64,000 bases of DNA from CAIQQQ01 sp040399685 (GTDB lineage: Bacteria > Pseudomonadota > Alphaproteobacteria > Acetobacterales > Acetobacteraceae), in contig JBBART010000001.1 of the NCBI GenBank assembly GCA_040399685.1, forward strand, positions 248,001-312,000. The letters run 5' to 3'. Shown piece by piece: positions 24,524-33,780 of this stretch (positions are counted from its first letter, which is position 1; each line of letters begins with the position of its first letter). Under the pieces are notes generated by a model. It did not search any database and was not told the DNA's origin. It saw only the letters and a list, made by a program, of their open reading frames with translations. The translations under genes were made by a program, and so were the position numbers.

Positions 24524-26889
24524 GTGTCGCAAACGGCGCGATTGAACGCGCGCCGGGGATGGTGGCCGGCCGCTGCCGCCATTGCGGTGAGCCATGCGCG
24601 GGCGGTGACGCCTTTTGTTGCAGCGGGTGTGCGGCGGCCTTTCAGACCATCAGCGGGCTGGGGCTGGATGATTACTACCAGCGCCGCCAGCTTGACCCCG
24701 CATTGCGCGCGCCGCGTCCGGATGTGGCGGAGCGGCATGATATTCTGCGGTGCATCATCAGCCGTCCGGATGGCGCGCTGGAGCTGAATTTGACCGTGGA
24801 CGGCGTGCAATGCGGCGCCTGCGTGTGGCTGATCGAACAGGTTTTGCAGCGCGAGCCGGGTGTGGAGCAGGCGCGGATCAATATGACCACCTGCCGTCTG
24901 CGTCTGGTGTGGCGCGGTGAGGCGAGCGAGGCCGATCGGCTGGTGGGCGTGGTGGAGCGGCTGGGCTATCGGCTGGTGCCCTTCAACGCCGGGCGGCAAC
25001 AGCACGAGACCGATCGCACAGAGCGGGCGCTGATCCGGGCGCTGGCGGTGGCGGGGTTTGCCGCCGGCAACGTGATGCTGCTGTCGATCGGGATCTGGGC
25101 CGGGCTGTCCGAGGGGATGGGGCCGGCGACGCGCTCGCTGCTGCATTGGGTGTCTGCGCTGATCTCGCTGCCGGCCATCGCGTATGCGGGCCTGCCGTTT
25201 TTTCGGTCGGCCTGGGCGGCGCTGCGGCATGGTCGCACCAATATGGACGTGCCGATCAGCGTGGGCGTGCTGCTGGTGAGTGCGATGAGCCTGTCCGAGA
25301 CGATCCAGGGCGGCTCGCACACCTATTTCGACAGCGCCGTGACGCTGCTGTTCTTTCTGCTGATCGGCCGGGTGCTGGATCATCGCGCCCGTGGGTTGGC
25401 GCGTGCGACCGCCGAGCGGTTGCTGGCGTTGCGGGACGGCGATGTGGCGGTGCTGCAACCGGACGGCACGGTGCGCCGGATGGCTGTGCAATCCGTGGCG
25501 CAGGGCGATGTCGTGCTCGTCGGCATGGGCGAGCGGGTTGGCGTGGACGGGGTGATCGAGACGGGTGCGGCGATGCTGGACCCAGCGCTGGTGACCGGCG
25601 AGAGCCTGCCGGAGCGGGCTGGGCCGGGCGGGCTTGTGTTCGCCGGCATGGTCAATCTGGGCGACGCCATCACGATGCGCGCCACGGCCACCGGCGAAGG
25701 CACGCTGCTGGCCGAGATGGCGCGGCTGATCGAGGCGGCGGAGGGCAAGCGGGGCCGTTTTGTGGTGCTGGCCGACCGGGTGGCGCGGCGGTATGCGCCG
25801 GCGGTGCATCTGTGCGCGACGCTGACCTTCCTGTTCTGGGTGTTCGTGATGCACATGCCGGCTGGCGAGGCGTTGCTGATCGCCTGCGCCGTGCTGATCA
25901 TCACCTGCCCCTGTGCGCTGGCGCTGGCGGTGCCGGCGGCGCAGGTGATTGCCACCGGGGCGTTGTTCAGCACCGGCACGCTGCTGAAATCCGCCACGGC
26001 ACTGGAGCGACTGGCGGAGATCGACACAGTGGTGTTCGACAAGACCGGCACGTTGAGCGAGGCCGAACTGGCGCTGGTCGGCACGCCGGACACGGCATCG
26101 CTTGGATTGGCGGCGTCACTGGCCGCGTCCAGCCGGCATCCGCTGGCGCGCGCGCTGGTGGCGGCGTCCGGGCGGATGGCACCTGCGGCGGGCGTGATCG
26201 AGCATCCCGGCCAAGGGCTGAATCTGATGGGGGCGGACGGCGAGATCCGTCTCGGCAGTCGGGATTTCTGCGCGGTTGAGGCGGAGGCTGACGACCATGC
26301 CGAGCTTTGGCTGCGGGTGCCCGGGCAGCAGCCGGTGCGCTTTGCCTTTGCCGAAGCCTATCGCAGCGACGCGGCGGCCACGGTGGCCGCGTTGATGGGC
26401 ATGGGGCTGCGGATTCATTTGCTGTCTGGCGACCGTGAAGCGCCGGTGCGCCGGGCCGCCGCGGCACTGGGGATTGCGAATTGGCAGGCGCGCTGCCTTC
26501 CGGCCGACAAGATGGCGTTGGTGGAGGCGTTGGGTGCTGCTGGGCATCGCGTGCTGATGGTGGGCGATGGGCTGAACGATGGCCCATGCCTGGCGGCGGC
26601 GCATGTGTCGATGTCGCCGGCAACCGCTGCGGAAATCAGCCAGACGGTGGCGGATCTGGTGTTTCAGGGACGGAAGCTGGCGCCGGTGGTGGCAGCGATC
26701 GGCATGGCGCGGCGGGCGCGGCTTGTGATGCGGCAGAATCTGGTGCTGGCGATTGGCTATAACGTGCTGGTGGTGCCGGTGGCTGCTGCCGGTTATGTCA
26801 CGCCGTGGCTTGCGGCGGCGGCGATGTCGCTTTCGTCGCTTTTGGTGATGGGCAACAGCCTGCGGCTGCGCCAGCGGGGAAAATCATGA
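24520..26889 (+). CDS. ccoI: CcoI/FixI copper-transporting P1B-type ATPase
   Basis: 789 residues from a GTG start. The N-terminus has a Cys-rich metal region (CRHCGEPC, FCCSGC) and a heavy-metal-associated domain with C98-G-A-C101. The core has the eight-helix P1B layout: the CPC transmembrane metal site (TCPCALALAVP near 462), the TGES actuator loop (VTGESLPERAG), the phosphorylated Asp in DKTGTL near 506, and MVGDGLNDGPCLA. It exports copper to the periplasm for the CuB site of the cbb3 oxidase. Its end overlaps ccoS by four bases. Confidence 0.95.
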   Translation: MSVANGAIERAPGMVAGRCRHCGEPCAGGDAFCCSGCAAAFQTISGLGLDDYYQRRQLDPALRAPRPDVAERHDILRCIISRPDGALELNLTVDGVQCGACVWLIEQVLQREPGVEQARINMTTCRLRLVWRGEASEADRLVGVVERLGYRLVPFNAGRQQHETDRTERALIRALAVAGFAAGNVMLLSIGIWAGLSEGMGPATRSLLHWVSALISLPAIAYAGLPFFRSAWAALRHGRTNMDVPISVGVLLVSAMSLSETIQGGSHTYFDSAVTLLFFLLIGRVLDHRARGLARATAERLLALRDGDVAVLQPDGTVRRMAVQSVAQGDVVLVGMGERVGVDGVIETGAAMLDPALVTGESLPERAGPGGLVFAGMVNLGDAITMRATATGEGTLLAEMARLIEAAEGKRGRFVVLADRVARRYAPAVHLCATLTFLFWVFVMHMPAGEALLIACAVLIITCPCALALAVPAAQVIATGALFSTGTLLKSATALERLAEIDTVVFDKTGTLSEAELALVGTPDTASLGLAASLAASSRHPLARALVAASGRMAPAAGVIEHPGQGLNLMGADGEIRLGSRDFCAVEAEADDHAELWLRVPGQQPVRFAFAEAYRSDAAATVAALMGMGLRIHLLSGDREAPVRRAAAALGIANWQARCLPADKMALVEALGAAGHRVLMVGDGLNDGPCLAAAHVSMSPATAAEISQTVADLVFQGRKLAPVVAAIGMARRARLVMRQNLVLAIGYNVLVVPVAAAGYVTPWLAAAAMSLSSLLVMGNSLRLRQRGKS

Positions 26890-27026
26890 ACGTCATGCTG
26901 TGGCTCATTCTGGCCAGCCTGACGGTGGCCGGCGGTGGGCTGGCGCTGTTCCTGTGGGCGCTGCGCTCGGGCCAGTATGAAGACCTCAAGGGCGCCTCCA
27001 GTCGCATTCTGTTTGACGACGATTGA
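26886..27026 (+). CDS. ccoS: CcoS cbb3 maturation protein
   Basis: 46 residues from the ATG at 26886 (ATGA overlap with ccoI). One TM helix (LWLILASLTVAGGGLALFLW) is followed by ALRSGQYEDLKGASSRILFDDD. The motif G-Q-Y-x-D-L at the helix end and the acidic tail are the CcoS signature. It is needed for cofactor insertion into CcoN. Its last 41 bases overlap the 3' end of the convergent glycosyltransferase gene. Confidence 0.93.
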   Translation: MNVMLWLILASLTVAGGGLALFLWALRSGQYEDLKGASSRILFDDD

Positions 27027-29976
27027 TGTCTGCACAGTGCTGACCCGCCTGCGGAGCGAACAATGCCGTGATCGGATCGTCGCAGGTCTCGTCGGCGATG
27101 GCGAAACGGTGCCCGGTGAGTGACGCCACAACGATGCGGGCACGTGCCAACGCTGGCAGCAGCCGCGCCGGGTGGGGATCGAACGGCAGAACCAGCCCTG
27201 CGCCGGTCTGGCCGATCCGCTCGGCGATGGCCCCGATGTCGAACGCCACCGCCGGATAGCCGCAGGCCCAGATCTCTGACAGGGCGAAGCACCAGGTTTC
27301 AGGCCACACCGCCGGAAAAAAGACGAAATGCGGATCGAACGACGCCAGCAGGCCCGCAAGCGCCGGACGCGCATAGCGGCCGTTGATCCGGATGCTGTCG
27401 ATTCCGCCGAACGCCTCCGCGTCCGCCACGTCGCCGAACACCTCGATGCGCATTGCGGCCTGGGAGGCGTCGATTGCGGCAGCCAGCTGGTGCAGCACAT
27501 CGCGGCCCTTCTGGATGCTGACGCCACCTACCACCGCAATTCGTGTCGCCGCATCGAGGTCGCCGGCACGGGTGATGACCCCGGCGCGGGAGGGTTCCGG
27601 GTGCGGCACCACACGCATGTTGGCCAGGCCGAACCGGCGTGCGATGCGGGCGCCTGCATCGTGCGAGGGCGCGATGACCGCGCGCGCCTGGTGCAACATT
27701 TCGCCGTTGCGTGCGATCCAGCCTGCGAGGTCGGTGCGAATGGCAGCCTCCTCGCCGGGGAAATCGAAGATGTCGTTCTCCCGCACACAGCGAGCGCACG
27801 CGGCTGGGCCAGGTTCGCCGCAATGGCGCCGGGTGTGGTCCACCAGCACAACGCGGGGGCAAAACCACTGGTAGTCATGCACATAGACCAGATAGGGCAG
27901 GGCGCCGTAGGCCAGCATGTCGCGCAATGCTGCGCCCACCCCCACCAGCGCATGCACGACGATGGCGACGCCCGGCAGGCCGAGATGCCGCAGCCGTGCG
28001 ACGAAGCCGGCAATTGATCCTGTCGGCACGTGCAGGCGCAGGCCGCGTTCGCGCCATTCGATACGATAGGCCCAGGCGTCCAGAAAGGGGTCGTGGAACC
28101 GCGTGCAGATCAGGTTCATCCCGCCGGATGCGGCAAAGCGGTCGGCCAGCGCTGCGATCAGCACCATCGTGCCGCCGCCCATGGCGTGGCTCACATGCAG
28201 CAGGCACGGCCGCCCCTCCGCCTTGAGAAGCGTGCAGAACGCGTCGCTGCGCAGGGTCTGCAACGGATCGGTCGCAAGGAACGTACGGATTTCGGGGATA
28301 TATTCGGGATAGATCTGTTCGAGCCGGGCGTGGTTGTGGGCCAGGATCGCGGCTCTTTCGACGGTGCCGAAGGATACGCTGCCCTTGTGAAAGACGGCTG
28401 TGTCCAGGGCCGCCACATGCGACCAGCCGCGGTTGCGCGCGCGCAGGCACCAATCTACCTCCTCGCAATAGCCGCGGCCCCATTCGGGGCTGAGGGGGCC
28501 GACATCGTCCAGCGCGTCGCGGCGCAGATAGAGGCAGAAGCCGATTCCGGTGGGGATCTCCAGCGTGTTGGGCGCGCGTGCCTGCAACATCGCATCCAGC
28601 CCTGCCATCTCGGCTGGTGTCAGGGGGTTGTGTCCGGCGTGATCCGGCAGGCTGAGGATCGTGGCGTCATTCGACAACGGGGTGGCCGAGGCGATGGTGG
28701 GGGCTGCGTGCGCCGCAGCCTTCAGCCGTGCCGCGAAACCAACCGGCACGATTGTGTCGGCATTCAGCAGGATCACGTCGTGGCCTGGTTGTGCGGCGTT
28801 GATGCCGCGCGTGACGGCGGCGACGATGCCGCTGTTGTCCGGCTGACGCAGCACGATCAGCGAAGGGCCGGCATGGGCTGCCAGCACCCGCGCCATGGCC
28901 GGGTCGGTGGAGGCGTCGTCGATCACGATGATCTCGTCGATGGCGTCTGATGCGGCGACGCAGGCCGCCAGGGCGGCGAGGCAGGCCTGGGTTTCCAACG
29001 CGCCCTTGAACACCGGCACGATGACCGACACGCCGGCGCCCCGGCCATGCGTGGCCAGATGCCGGTGCACCTGGGCGGTGCGACGGTGCAGGCGGTCGTG
29101 CTGCATGGCGGCTGGGTCCCTGGCCGGCGCGAGGCCCTTCTGGCGGGCGGTGAGCATTGTGCGGGCGATGGCGCGGCTGCTGGCCAGGCGCTCCGGCGCG
29201 GATGTGGCGTATAGATGGGCCACGGCCATTTGCCGCCCGGCGCCGGCCGTGATCATCACGTCGTCGCATCCGTGCGGCACGTGGAGCACGCCGTGGCCCT
29301 GGGAGATCGTGACCCCGGTCGTGGCCAGCGTGGCCGTCAGCGTGACCGGGCCGGGATTGAGGGCGCGGTCGGTGAAGGCGACAAGCAGGCTGTCATCCGA
29401 GAGCGAGGCGCTGAAGCGCGGATCGGCCCGCCACGTTGTCGTGGCGAGCGTTGTGCCGTGGGTGCGGATGTCCAGCCGGTGCGACCGGCCGCAGAGTGCT
29501 GCGGCCGGCAGCGGCAGTTGGAAGCGGAAAGCGGGCAGCGTCGAGGCCGTCTGGTGGCTTGCCTCCACCAGACGGCCGTCGACATACAGCGCGATCGCAG
29601 GTGGTGACTGTCCGTTGAAGCCGGCGATCCAGCCGGTGAGGCTGTAATCCTCAACCCCGTGAAGGCCCACAGAGAGCGGCATATCCGGATGGGTGAGGGG
29701 CTGGTCGTACAACAGAAAGCCTTCCGCCCAGATCTGCAGCCGGCAGGGGGAACGCTGCGCGAACCAGGCCAGGTCGCAGGCGAGGTCCATGCAGGCTGGC
29801 CTGTCGTCGCAACCGGGGTGATGGGCCACGAACGATGCCGGCAGCCGCATGCTGCGTCCACGAAGATGGATGACGGCTTTCAAACTGTTCAGCGGAACGG
29901 AGGGGGAGGCCTCGACCAGCAGCCGTTCTGGATGAGGATAGACCCTGACGAGGGCCAGTTCGGCGCGGGGGATCAC
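26986..29976 (-). CDS. two-domain glycosyltransferase (GT2 then GT4) with an N-terminal beta-rich region
   Basis: 996 residues from a GTG at 29976 that overlaps the upstream stop (GTGA); a longer frame to 30114 would overlap that gene further. Residues 1 to about 300 have no recognised domain and look beta-rich. From about 307 a GT2 domain follows (GVSVIVPVFKGALETQ, IDDASTD, LLNADT as the metal-binding site, CEEVDWCLRARNRGW). From about 540 a second unit ends in a GT4-type domain (IAVVGGVSIQKGRD, FFPAVWPETWCFALSEIWACG). Such dual enzymes usually build surface polysaccharide or modify surface proteins. No signal or TM segment, so it is cytoplasmic. The 3' end overlaps ccoS. Confidence 0.85.
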   Translation of the reverse strand: MIPRAELALVRVYPHPERLLVEASPSVPLNSLKAVIHLRGRSMRLPASFVAHHPGCDDRPACMDLACDLAWFAQRSPCRLQIWAEGFLLYDQPLTHPDMPLSVGLHGVEDYSLTGWIAGFNGQSPPAIALYVDGRLVEASHQTASTLPAFRFQLPLPAAALCGRSHRLDIRTHGTTLATTTWRADPRFSASLSDDSLLVAFTDRALNPGPVTLTATLATTGVTISQGHGVLHVPHGCDDVMITAGAGRQMAVAHLYATSAPERLASSRAIARTMLTARQKGLAPARDPAAMQHDRLHRRTAQVHRHLATHGRGAGVSVIVPVFKGALETQACLAALAACVAASDAIDEIIVIDDASTDPAMARVLAAHAGPSLIVLRQPDNSGIVAAVTRGINAAQPGHDVILLNADTIVPVGFAARLKAAAHAAPTIASATPLSNDATILSLPDHAGHNPLTPAEMAGLDAMLQARAPNTLEIPTGIGFCLYLRRDALDDVGPLSPEWGRGYCEEVDWCLRARNRGWSHVAALDTAVFHKGSVSFGTVERAAILAHNHARLEQIYPEYIPEIRTFLATDPLQTLRSDAFCTLLKAEGRPCLLHVSHAMGGGTMVLIAALADRFAASGGMNLICTRFHDPFLDAWAYRIEWRERGLRLHVPTGSIAGFVARLRHLGLPGVAIVVHALVGVGAALRDMLAYGALPYLVYVHDYQWFCPRVVLVDHTRRHCGEPGPAACARCVRENDIFDFPGEEAAIRTDLAGWIARNGEMLHQARAVIAPSHDAGARIARRFGLANMRVVPHPEPSRAGVITRAGDLDAATRIAVVGGVSIQKGRDVLHQLAAAIDASQAAMRIEVFGDVADAEAFGGIDSIRINGRYARPALAGLLASFDPHFVFFPAVWPETWCFALSEIWACGYPAVAFDIGAIAERIGQTGAGLVLPFDPHPARLLPALARARIVVASLTGHRFAIADETCDDPITALFAPQAGQHCADINRRQTECDWRRP

Positions 29977-31004
29977 CGATCGGCATCCGGCGTCGTGGGC
30001 AGGTGCTCGGGTTGCGGCAAGCCATAGGCGGCAAGGACGTTGGCAATCTCGATTCGCAGATGGCGCGTGGCAGGCGGCAGGCGCAGTTGGGCCGCGCCGT
30101 CGGTCCATCGCCATCCTGGTTCCGGCTCATGCCAGCCGTGGCCCAGTGTCCAATGGTTGAGGGGGATCTTGCGGCTGTCGGCGATGATCCGCGCCACGGC
30201 CACGCCCAGCCGTCGCCATTCGCGGAAATCGTCTGGGCCGGCGGACAGAACGGCAGGAATGCTGCTGCGCGATTGCAGCGTGACCGGATCGCAGGGGATG
30301 ACCAGCGACGGCGGAAGGGTGAAGTGACACAGGCCGCCCGTGCAATCTGGCGCCAGGGTGGTGTTGCCGATCCGCAGGGTGATGTCAGGCCCGCCGATGC
30401 GGTCATGGCCGAGCAGCAGGGCGCGATCGGCCAGCATGCGCCGCAGATCGGCATGGCGGTGATCGGCCGGGAGGGTGAAGTGCAGGCCGGTCGTTGATGT
30501 TGGGCGCACCGCGCGACCTCGCCACGCATCCGCCGCCGCATCGATGTCGGTCACGGTCTGGCTTTGGAGCGCCACGTTGTTCGCACAAAGGCAGGCATCG
30601 TTGCGGTCGTGCTGGTGTGCGAACAACCCGCACCAGTCCTGTGGGATGCCAGGGCGCCACTGCACTGTTGCGTCGTTGACCAGCGCGGATGCCGGCACTG
30701 GCGTTGAATCGAGCAACAGGACCGTTTCAGCCGGCAGGAAAAGGTCAGCGCTGGGGCATCCCGGACCCAGCGCATCGGCGGCGATGCAAAGGGCGCGGGT
30801 GGGCGCCGCGTGCGTTTCGAGTGGCCATGCATGCCGCAGGTTCAGGCTGTGGCCGTCGGGGGTGAGCAGCACATCGCCTGACGCGGCCTGGCCGGCCGTG
30901 ATGGGGCCATCGGCGCCTGACAGCTGGGCATTGGCCGCCACGCACCAGAACAGCAGCCTGTCGTTTTGATCGCGTGTGACGGCATCGGCCAGCAGGGCGG
31001 TCAA
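29973..31004 (-). CDS. unrecognised protein paired with the dual glycosyltransferase
   Basis: 343 residues if the TTG at 31004 is the start; the frame is open further upstream to about 31119 but offers no ATG or GTG. It is cytosolic-looking, with many His, Asp and Trp residues, e.g. DWCGLFAHQHDRNDACLC and NHWTLGHGWHEPEPGWRW. The alternating pattern of short hydrophobic strands resembles the N-terminal part of the neighbouring glycosyltransferase, suggesting a shared beta-sandwich or binding domain. No catalytic motif is recognised. Translationally coupled to the glycosyltransferase by a 4-base overlap, so it probably serves the same glycan. The start is uncertain because a perfect hairpin lies immediately before it. 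Confidence 0.6.
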   Translation of the reverse strand: MTALLADAVTRDQNDRLLFWCVAANAQLSGADGPITAGQAASGDVLLTPDGHSLNLRHAWPLETHAAPTRALCIAADALGPGCPSADLFLPAETVLLLDSTPVPASALVNDATVQWRPGIPQDWCGLFAHQHDRNDACLCANNVALQSQTVTDIDAAADAWRGRAVRPTSTTGLHFTLPADHRHADLRRMLADRALLLGHDRIGGPDITLRIGNTTLAPDCTGGLCHFTLPPSLVIPCDPVTLQSRSSIPAVLSAGPDDFREWRRLGVAVARIIADSRKIPLNHWTLGHGWHEPEPGWRWTDGAAQLRLPPATRHLRIEIANVLAAYGLPQPEHLPTTPDADR

Positions 31005-31011
31005 AAATGCA

Positions 31012-31065
31012 TCCGGGGCGTGTTCATCCAGTTCATATGTCTGAACTGGATGAACACGCCCCGGA
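31012..31065 (-). terminator. perfect 24-bp hairpin followed by a T-run, at the glycosyltransferase operon start
   Basis: Arms 31012-31035 and 31042-31065 are exact reverse complements of each other (24 of 24 bases) around the loop TATGTC. Read on the minus strand, the hairpin comes 60 bp after the methyltransferase stop and is followed by TGCA and then five T (31003-31007), which is the layout of an intrinsic terminator. The apparent TTG start of the next gene lies inside that T-run, so the hairpin may also act as an attenuator. Confidence 0.65.
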
Positions 31066-31125
31066 GACGCAAGCGTCAGTGTGAGCCGTAACGCTCTATT
31101 ATCGCGGAATTATACCGCTGTGGAT

Positions 31126-31809
31126 CTACGCTTCCGGCGTGTAGCGCCAGACCGAGGCGGGCGGGAAGTTGCGTGGGGTCCAGGCTTCGCGCTTGGCCAG
31201 CAAAGAATGCTTCTGGTAGGGCAGGGGCGAGGTGACGCAGTAGCTGTAGTGCAGGAAGCCACGCCCCGGCGCGACCTGCTGGATGGCGTCGATGAAGCGG
31301 GCCTGTTCGGGCACCGGCAGCAGCACCAGCGGGATGCCGCAGATCACGGTGCCGACCTTGTTGTGCACGGAGGCCGGCAGCAGGTTGAACAATTCGCGGG
31401 CATCGCCTTCGATCACGTTCACGCCCGGCAATACCCGGCGCAGATGGGCTGCCATCGACGGCACGATCTCAACGACATACAGCTTTTCCGGCGGCAGGCC
31501 AGAATTCAGCAGCGCACGCGAGATCACGCCCGTGCCGGCGCCGAGTTCCACGACCACTTCGTCGGACGTGCGGCGCACCTGCTTGACGGCCAGTCGGCAC
31601 AGGGTGGGCGACGACGGCACAATGGACCCCATTTGCAACGGGTTGGCGATCCAGCGGCGAAAGAACATCCACGGGTTCGAAACCGGCTGTGGCGCCGCGC
31701 CATCGCTGGTGCTGATGGCAGCGCCCTCTGCGCCCTGGGGCGGGCTGTCCTCTGACCCGGCCTGCATTGCGCCAGTGTTCATCACGCCAGTCTTCATCAC
31801 ATGGGTCAT
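31126..31809 (-). CDS. class I SAM-dependent methyltransferase, PmtA-like (phospholipid N-methyltransferase)
   Basis: 227 residues. The first 40 or so are low-complexity with repeated M-x-T-G motifs (start could be any of several close Met codons). Then WMFFRRWIANPLQMGSIVPSSPTLC matches the N-terminal signature of alphaproteobacterial phospholipid N-methyltransferases. SAM motif I is VVELGAGTGVISRAL (residues about 86-100), followed by an acidic motif II (YVVEIVPSM) and a C-terminal region ending in RNFPPASVWRY. By family it would methylate phosphatidylethanolamine toward phosphatidylcholine, but rRNA dimethylase-like folds are close. It diverges from pleD across a 265-bp region in which no convincing promoter motif was seen. 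Confidence 0.75.
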   Translation of the reverse strand: MTHVMKTGVMNTGAMQAGSEDSPPQGAEGAAISTSDGAAPQPVSNPWMFFRRWIANPLQMGSIVPSSPTLCRLAVKQVRRTSDEVVVELGAGTGVISRALLNSGLPPEKLYVVEIVPSMAAHLRRVLPGVNVIEGDARELFNLLPASVHNKVGTVICGIPLVLLPVPEQARFIDAIQQVAPGRGFLHYSYCVTSPLPYQKHSLLAKREAWTPRNFPPASVWRYTPEA

Positions 31810-32074
31810 CGATTTATCACTCTGTGTGCGGAAGGCGACATCGCATCGGGTGGGGTGCTAGCGCAAACGCGCGAGCGGGGAAAGGTGTTCCGTGCACGAA
31901 TTGACGTCAGACACCCTATGCCCCGGCTCGAAAGTGTCATGGCCACATCGAACCGTTTCGCCTTTTAAGTATTTCGCATGGGGGCTATGTTCGCCGTCGA
32001 ACTCGTGCGACTCTGCGCTCGTTGCTTCAATCTTCTTTCTTCATCGCCTCGCGTGAAAGCGTAGAACGCCGCTG

Positions 32075-33448
32075 ATGACAGCCCGAATCCTCATCGTGGA
32101 CGACGTTCCGGCCAATATCGCACTCTTGGACGCCAAGCTGACGGCGGAATATTATCACGTCGTATCGGTGCAGGACGGCTTTGAGGCCATCCGACTGGCG
32201 CATGCGTGGCAGCCTGACCTGATCTTGCTGGATGTGCTGATGCCGGATCTGGACGGGTTTGAGACATGTCGCCGGCTGAAGGCAGACCATGCAACCCAGC
32301 ATATTCCCATCGTGATGGTGACCGCTCTGTCCGAGCCCAGCGAGCGGCTGCGGGGGCTGGAGGCGGGGGCCGACGATTTTCTGAGCAAGCCGGTAGATTT
32401 CGAGACCTTGCTGGCCCGTACGCGCTCGATGGTGCGCCTCAAGCGGATGCTGGACGAGTTGCGCGCACGCGGGGAGACCGCCCGTGAACTGGGGCTGGCC
32501 GATGCGACCACCCTGGTGCCGGATGTCTCTGGCGCCCGTGCGCTGGTGATCGACGATAACGACCTGGGCGCACAATCCATCCAGGACGCCCTGGCGCGCG
32601 AAGGGATCATCCCCGGCCGGGCCGCCAGCGAGTCGCAGGCGATGGCTTTGACGGCGGCGATTTCGTTCGACCTGATCGTGCTGAGCCTGTCGATGACCAC
32701 CGTCGATCCGCTGCGGCTGGCGTCACGTCTGCGTGCGTCGGACGTGACCCACACCATTCCGCTGCTGCTGATCGCCGAACCGGACCAGCGCCGGCAGCTG
32801 TTGCGGGGCTTCGATCTGGGCGCCAATGATTGGCTGGTCCGTCCGCTCGATGCGAACGAGCTGCGTGTCCGGGCGCGCAACCAGATCCGCCGGCGGTTCT
32901 ATCAGGACCGGCTGCGCGCCGATTTCGGCTCGGCGCTGGAGATGGCGCTGACCGACCCACTGACCGGGTTCTACAACCAGCGCTATTTGATGCGGCATCT
33001 GCGGGGCCTGCTGGCCGCCGGGCAGTCGGGCTTCATCTCGTTGATGATGATCGATGTCGATAACTTCAAGGCGATCAACGACCGATTCGGCCATGCCGTG
33101 GGGGACGTGGCGCTGAAGGCGATTGCCGAGACGCTGCGGTCCGGCACGCGGGTGTTCGACACCATTGCCCGCTATGGCGGCGAGGAGTTCGTGGTGGTGA
33201 TGCCAGGCGCCGGCACGGCCGATGCCATGATCGCGGCCGAGCGTTTGCGCAGCGCCATCGAGCGCATGATTTTCATGCCGGTGGAGGGGGTGCATGTTCC
33301 GCTGACTGTCAGTATCGGCGTGGCCTTTGCCGAGGGGCCGCACGTGACGCCCGAGACGCTGCTGCAGGCGGCGGACCACGTGATGTATCAGGCCAAGCGG
33401 GCCGGGCGAAACCGCGTGCTGGCGGTGTCCGGCGTGATCAACAGCTAG
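32075..33448 (+). CDS. pleD: PleD-type response regulator with diguanylate cyclase output
   Basis: 457 residues with the PleD architecture: receiver 1 (residues 1-120) with Asp9-Asp10 and phospho-acceptor Asp53 in LLDVLMPD, Thr in VTALS and Lys in SKPVDF; a degenerate receiver 2 (about 150-275); and a GGDEF domain. The active site reads G-G-E-E-F, and the RVFD motif five residues before it fits the inhibitory I-site (RxxD). It makes cyclic di-GMP on phosphorylation; in Caulobacter it controls the motile-to-sessile change. No kinase gene is nearby. The ATG lacks a strong ribosome site. Confidence 0.93.
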   Translation: MTARILIVDDVPANIALLDAKLTAEYYHVVSVQDGFEAIRLAHAWQPDLILLDVLMPDLDGFETCRRLKADHATQHIPIVMVTALSEPSERLRGLEAGADDFLSKPVDFETLLARTRSMVRLKRMLDELRARGETARELGLADATTLVPDVSGARALVIDDNDLGAQSIQDALAREGIIPGRAASESQAMALTAAISFDLIVLSLSMTTVDPLRLASRLRASDVTHTIPLLLIAEPDQRRQLLRGFDLGANDWLVRPLDANELRVRARNQIRRRFYQDRLRADFGSALEMALTDPLTGFYNQRYLMRHLRGLLAAGQSGFISLMMIDVDNFKAINDRFGHAVGDVALKAIAETLRSGTRVFDTIARYGGEEFVVVMPGAGTADAMIAAERLRSAIERMIFMPVEGVHVPLTVSIGVAFAEGPHVTPETLLQAADHVMYQAKRAGRNRVLAVSGVINS

Positions 33449-33502
33449 ACGCGATATGGCCTGATGGCGCTGTTGTTATCCAGTCGCCGGAAACAGTTAA
33501 AA

Positions 33503-33539
33503 CCCCGAGGTTGCACAGAAACTGCGCAACAACTCGGGG
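33503..33539 (-). terminator. hairpin terminator between pleD and rpmG
   Basis: CCCCGAG (33503-33509) pairs with CTCGGGG (33533-33539). Inside it, GTTGCACAG pairs with CTGCGCAAC with one mismatch and a two-base AA bulge, closing on the loop AAA. On the minus strand the stem is followed by TTTTAACTG, so it is a good intrinsic terminator for rpmG. It may also stop pleD transcripts coming the other way. Confidence 0.75.
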
Positions 33540-33612
33540 CATCGCAATCGCAAGGCTGAACATCCCCGGCAGCACCAGTGACCTGGATGCCGCCGATGGG
33601 CGAATCAGCTGA

Positions 33613-33780
33613 TCACTTGATCTTGGCTTCCTTGAAAACGACGTGCTTGCGGGCCACGGGATCGTACTTGTTGAATTCAAGCTTCCCGGTTTGCGCACGC
33701 GCATTCTTCTTGGTGACGTAGAAATAGCCGGTGTCTGCAGTGGACACGAGCTTGATCTGAACGGTGTTCGTCTTGGCCAT
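33613..33780 (-). CDS. rpmG: 50S ribosomal protein L33
   Basis: 55 residues: MAKTNTVQIKLVSTADTGYF at the start, then YVTKKNARAQTGKLEFNKYD and the end PVARKHVVFKEAKIK. This is the standard L33 sequence of the Cys-free type. The protein binds the 50S subunit near the E site. It is the only ribosomal protein gene in the window, between pleD and the S41 protease as a single-gene unit with the hairpin at 33503 as its terminator. Confidence 0.97.
   Translation of the reverse strand: MAKTNTVQIKLVSTADTGYFYVTKKNARAQTGKLEFNKYDPVARKHVVFKEAKIK

Noticed and set aside
31810..32074. Search for a small gene or RNA in the 265-bp divergent region before pleD
   Set aside because: No start with ribosome site, no stable hairpin and no convincing -35/-10 pair could be seen.
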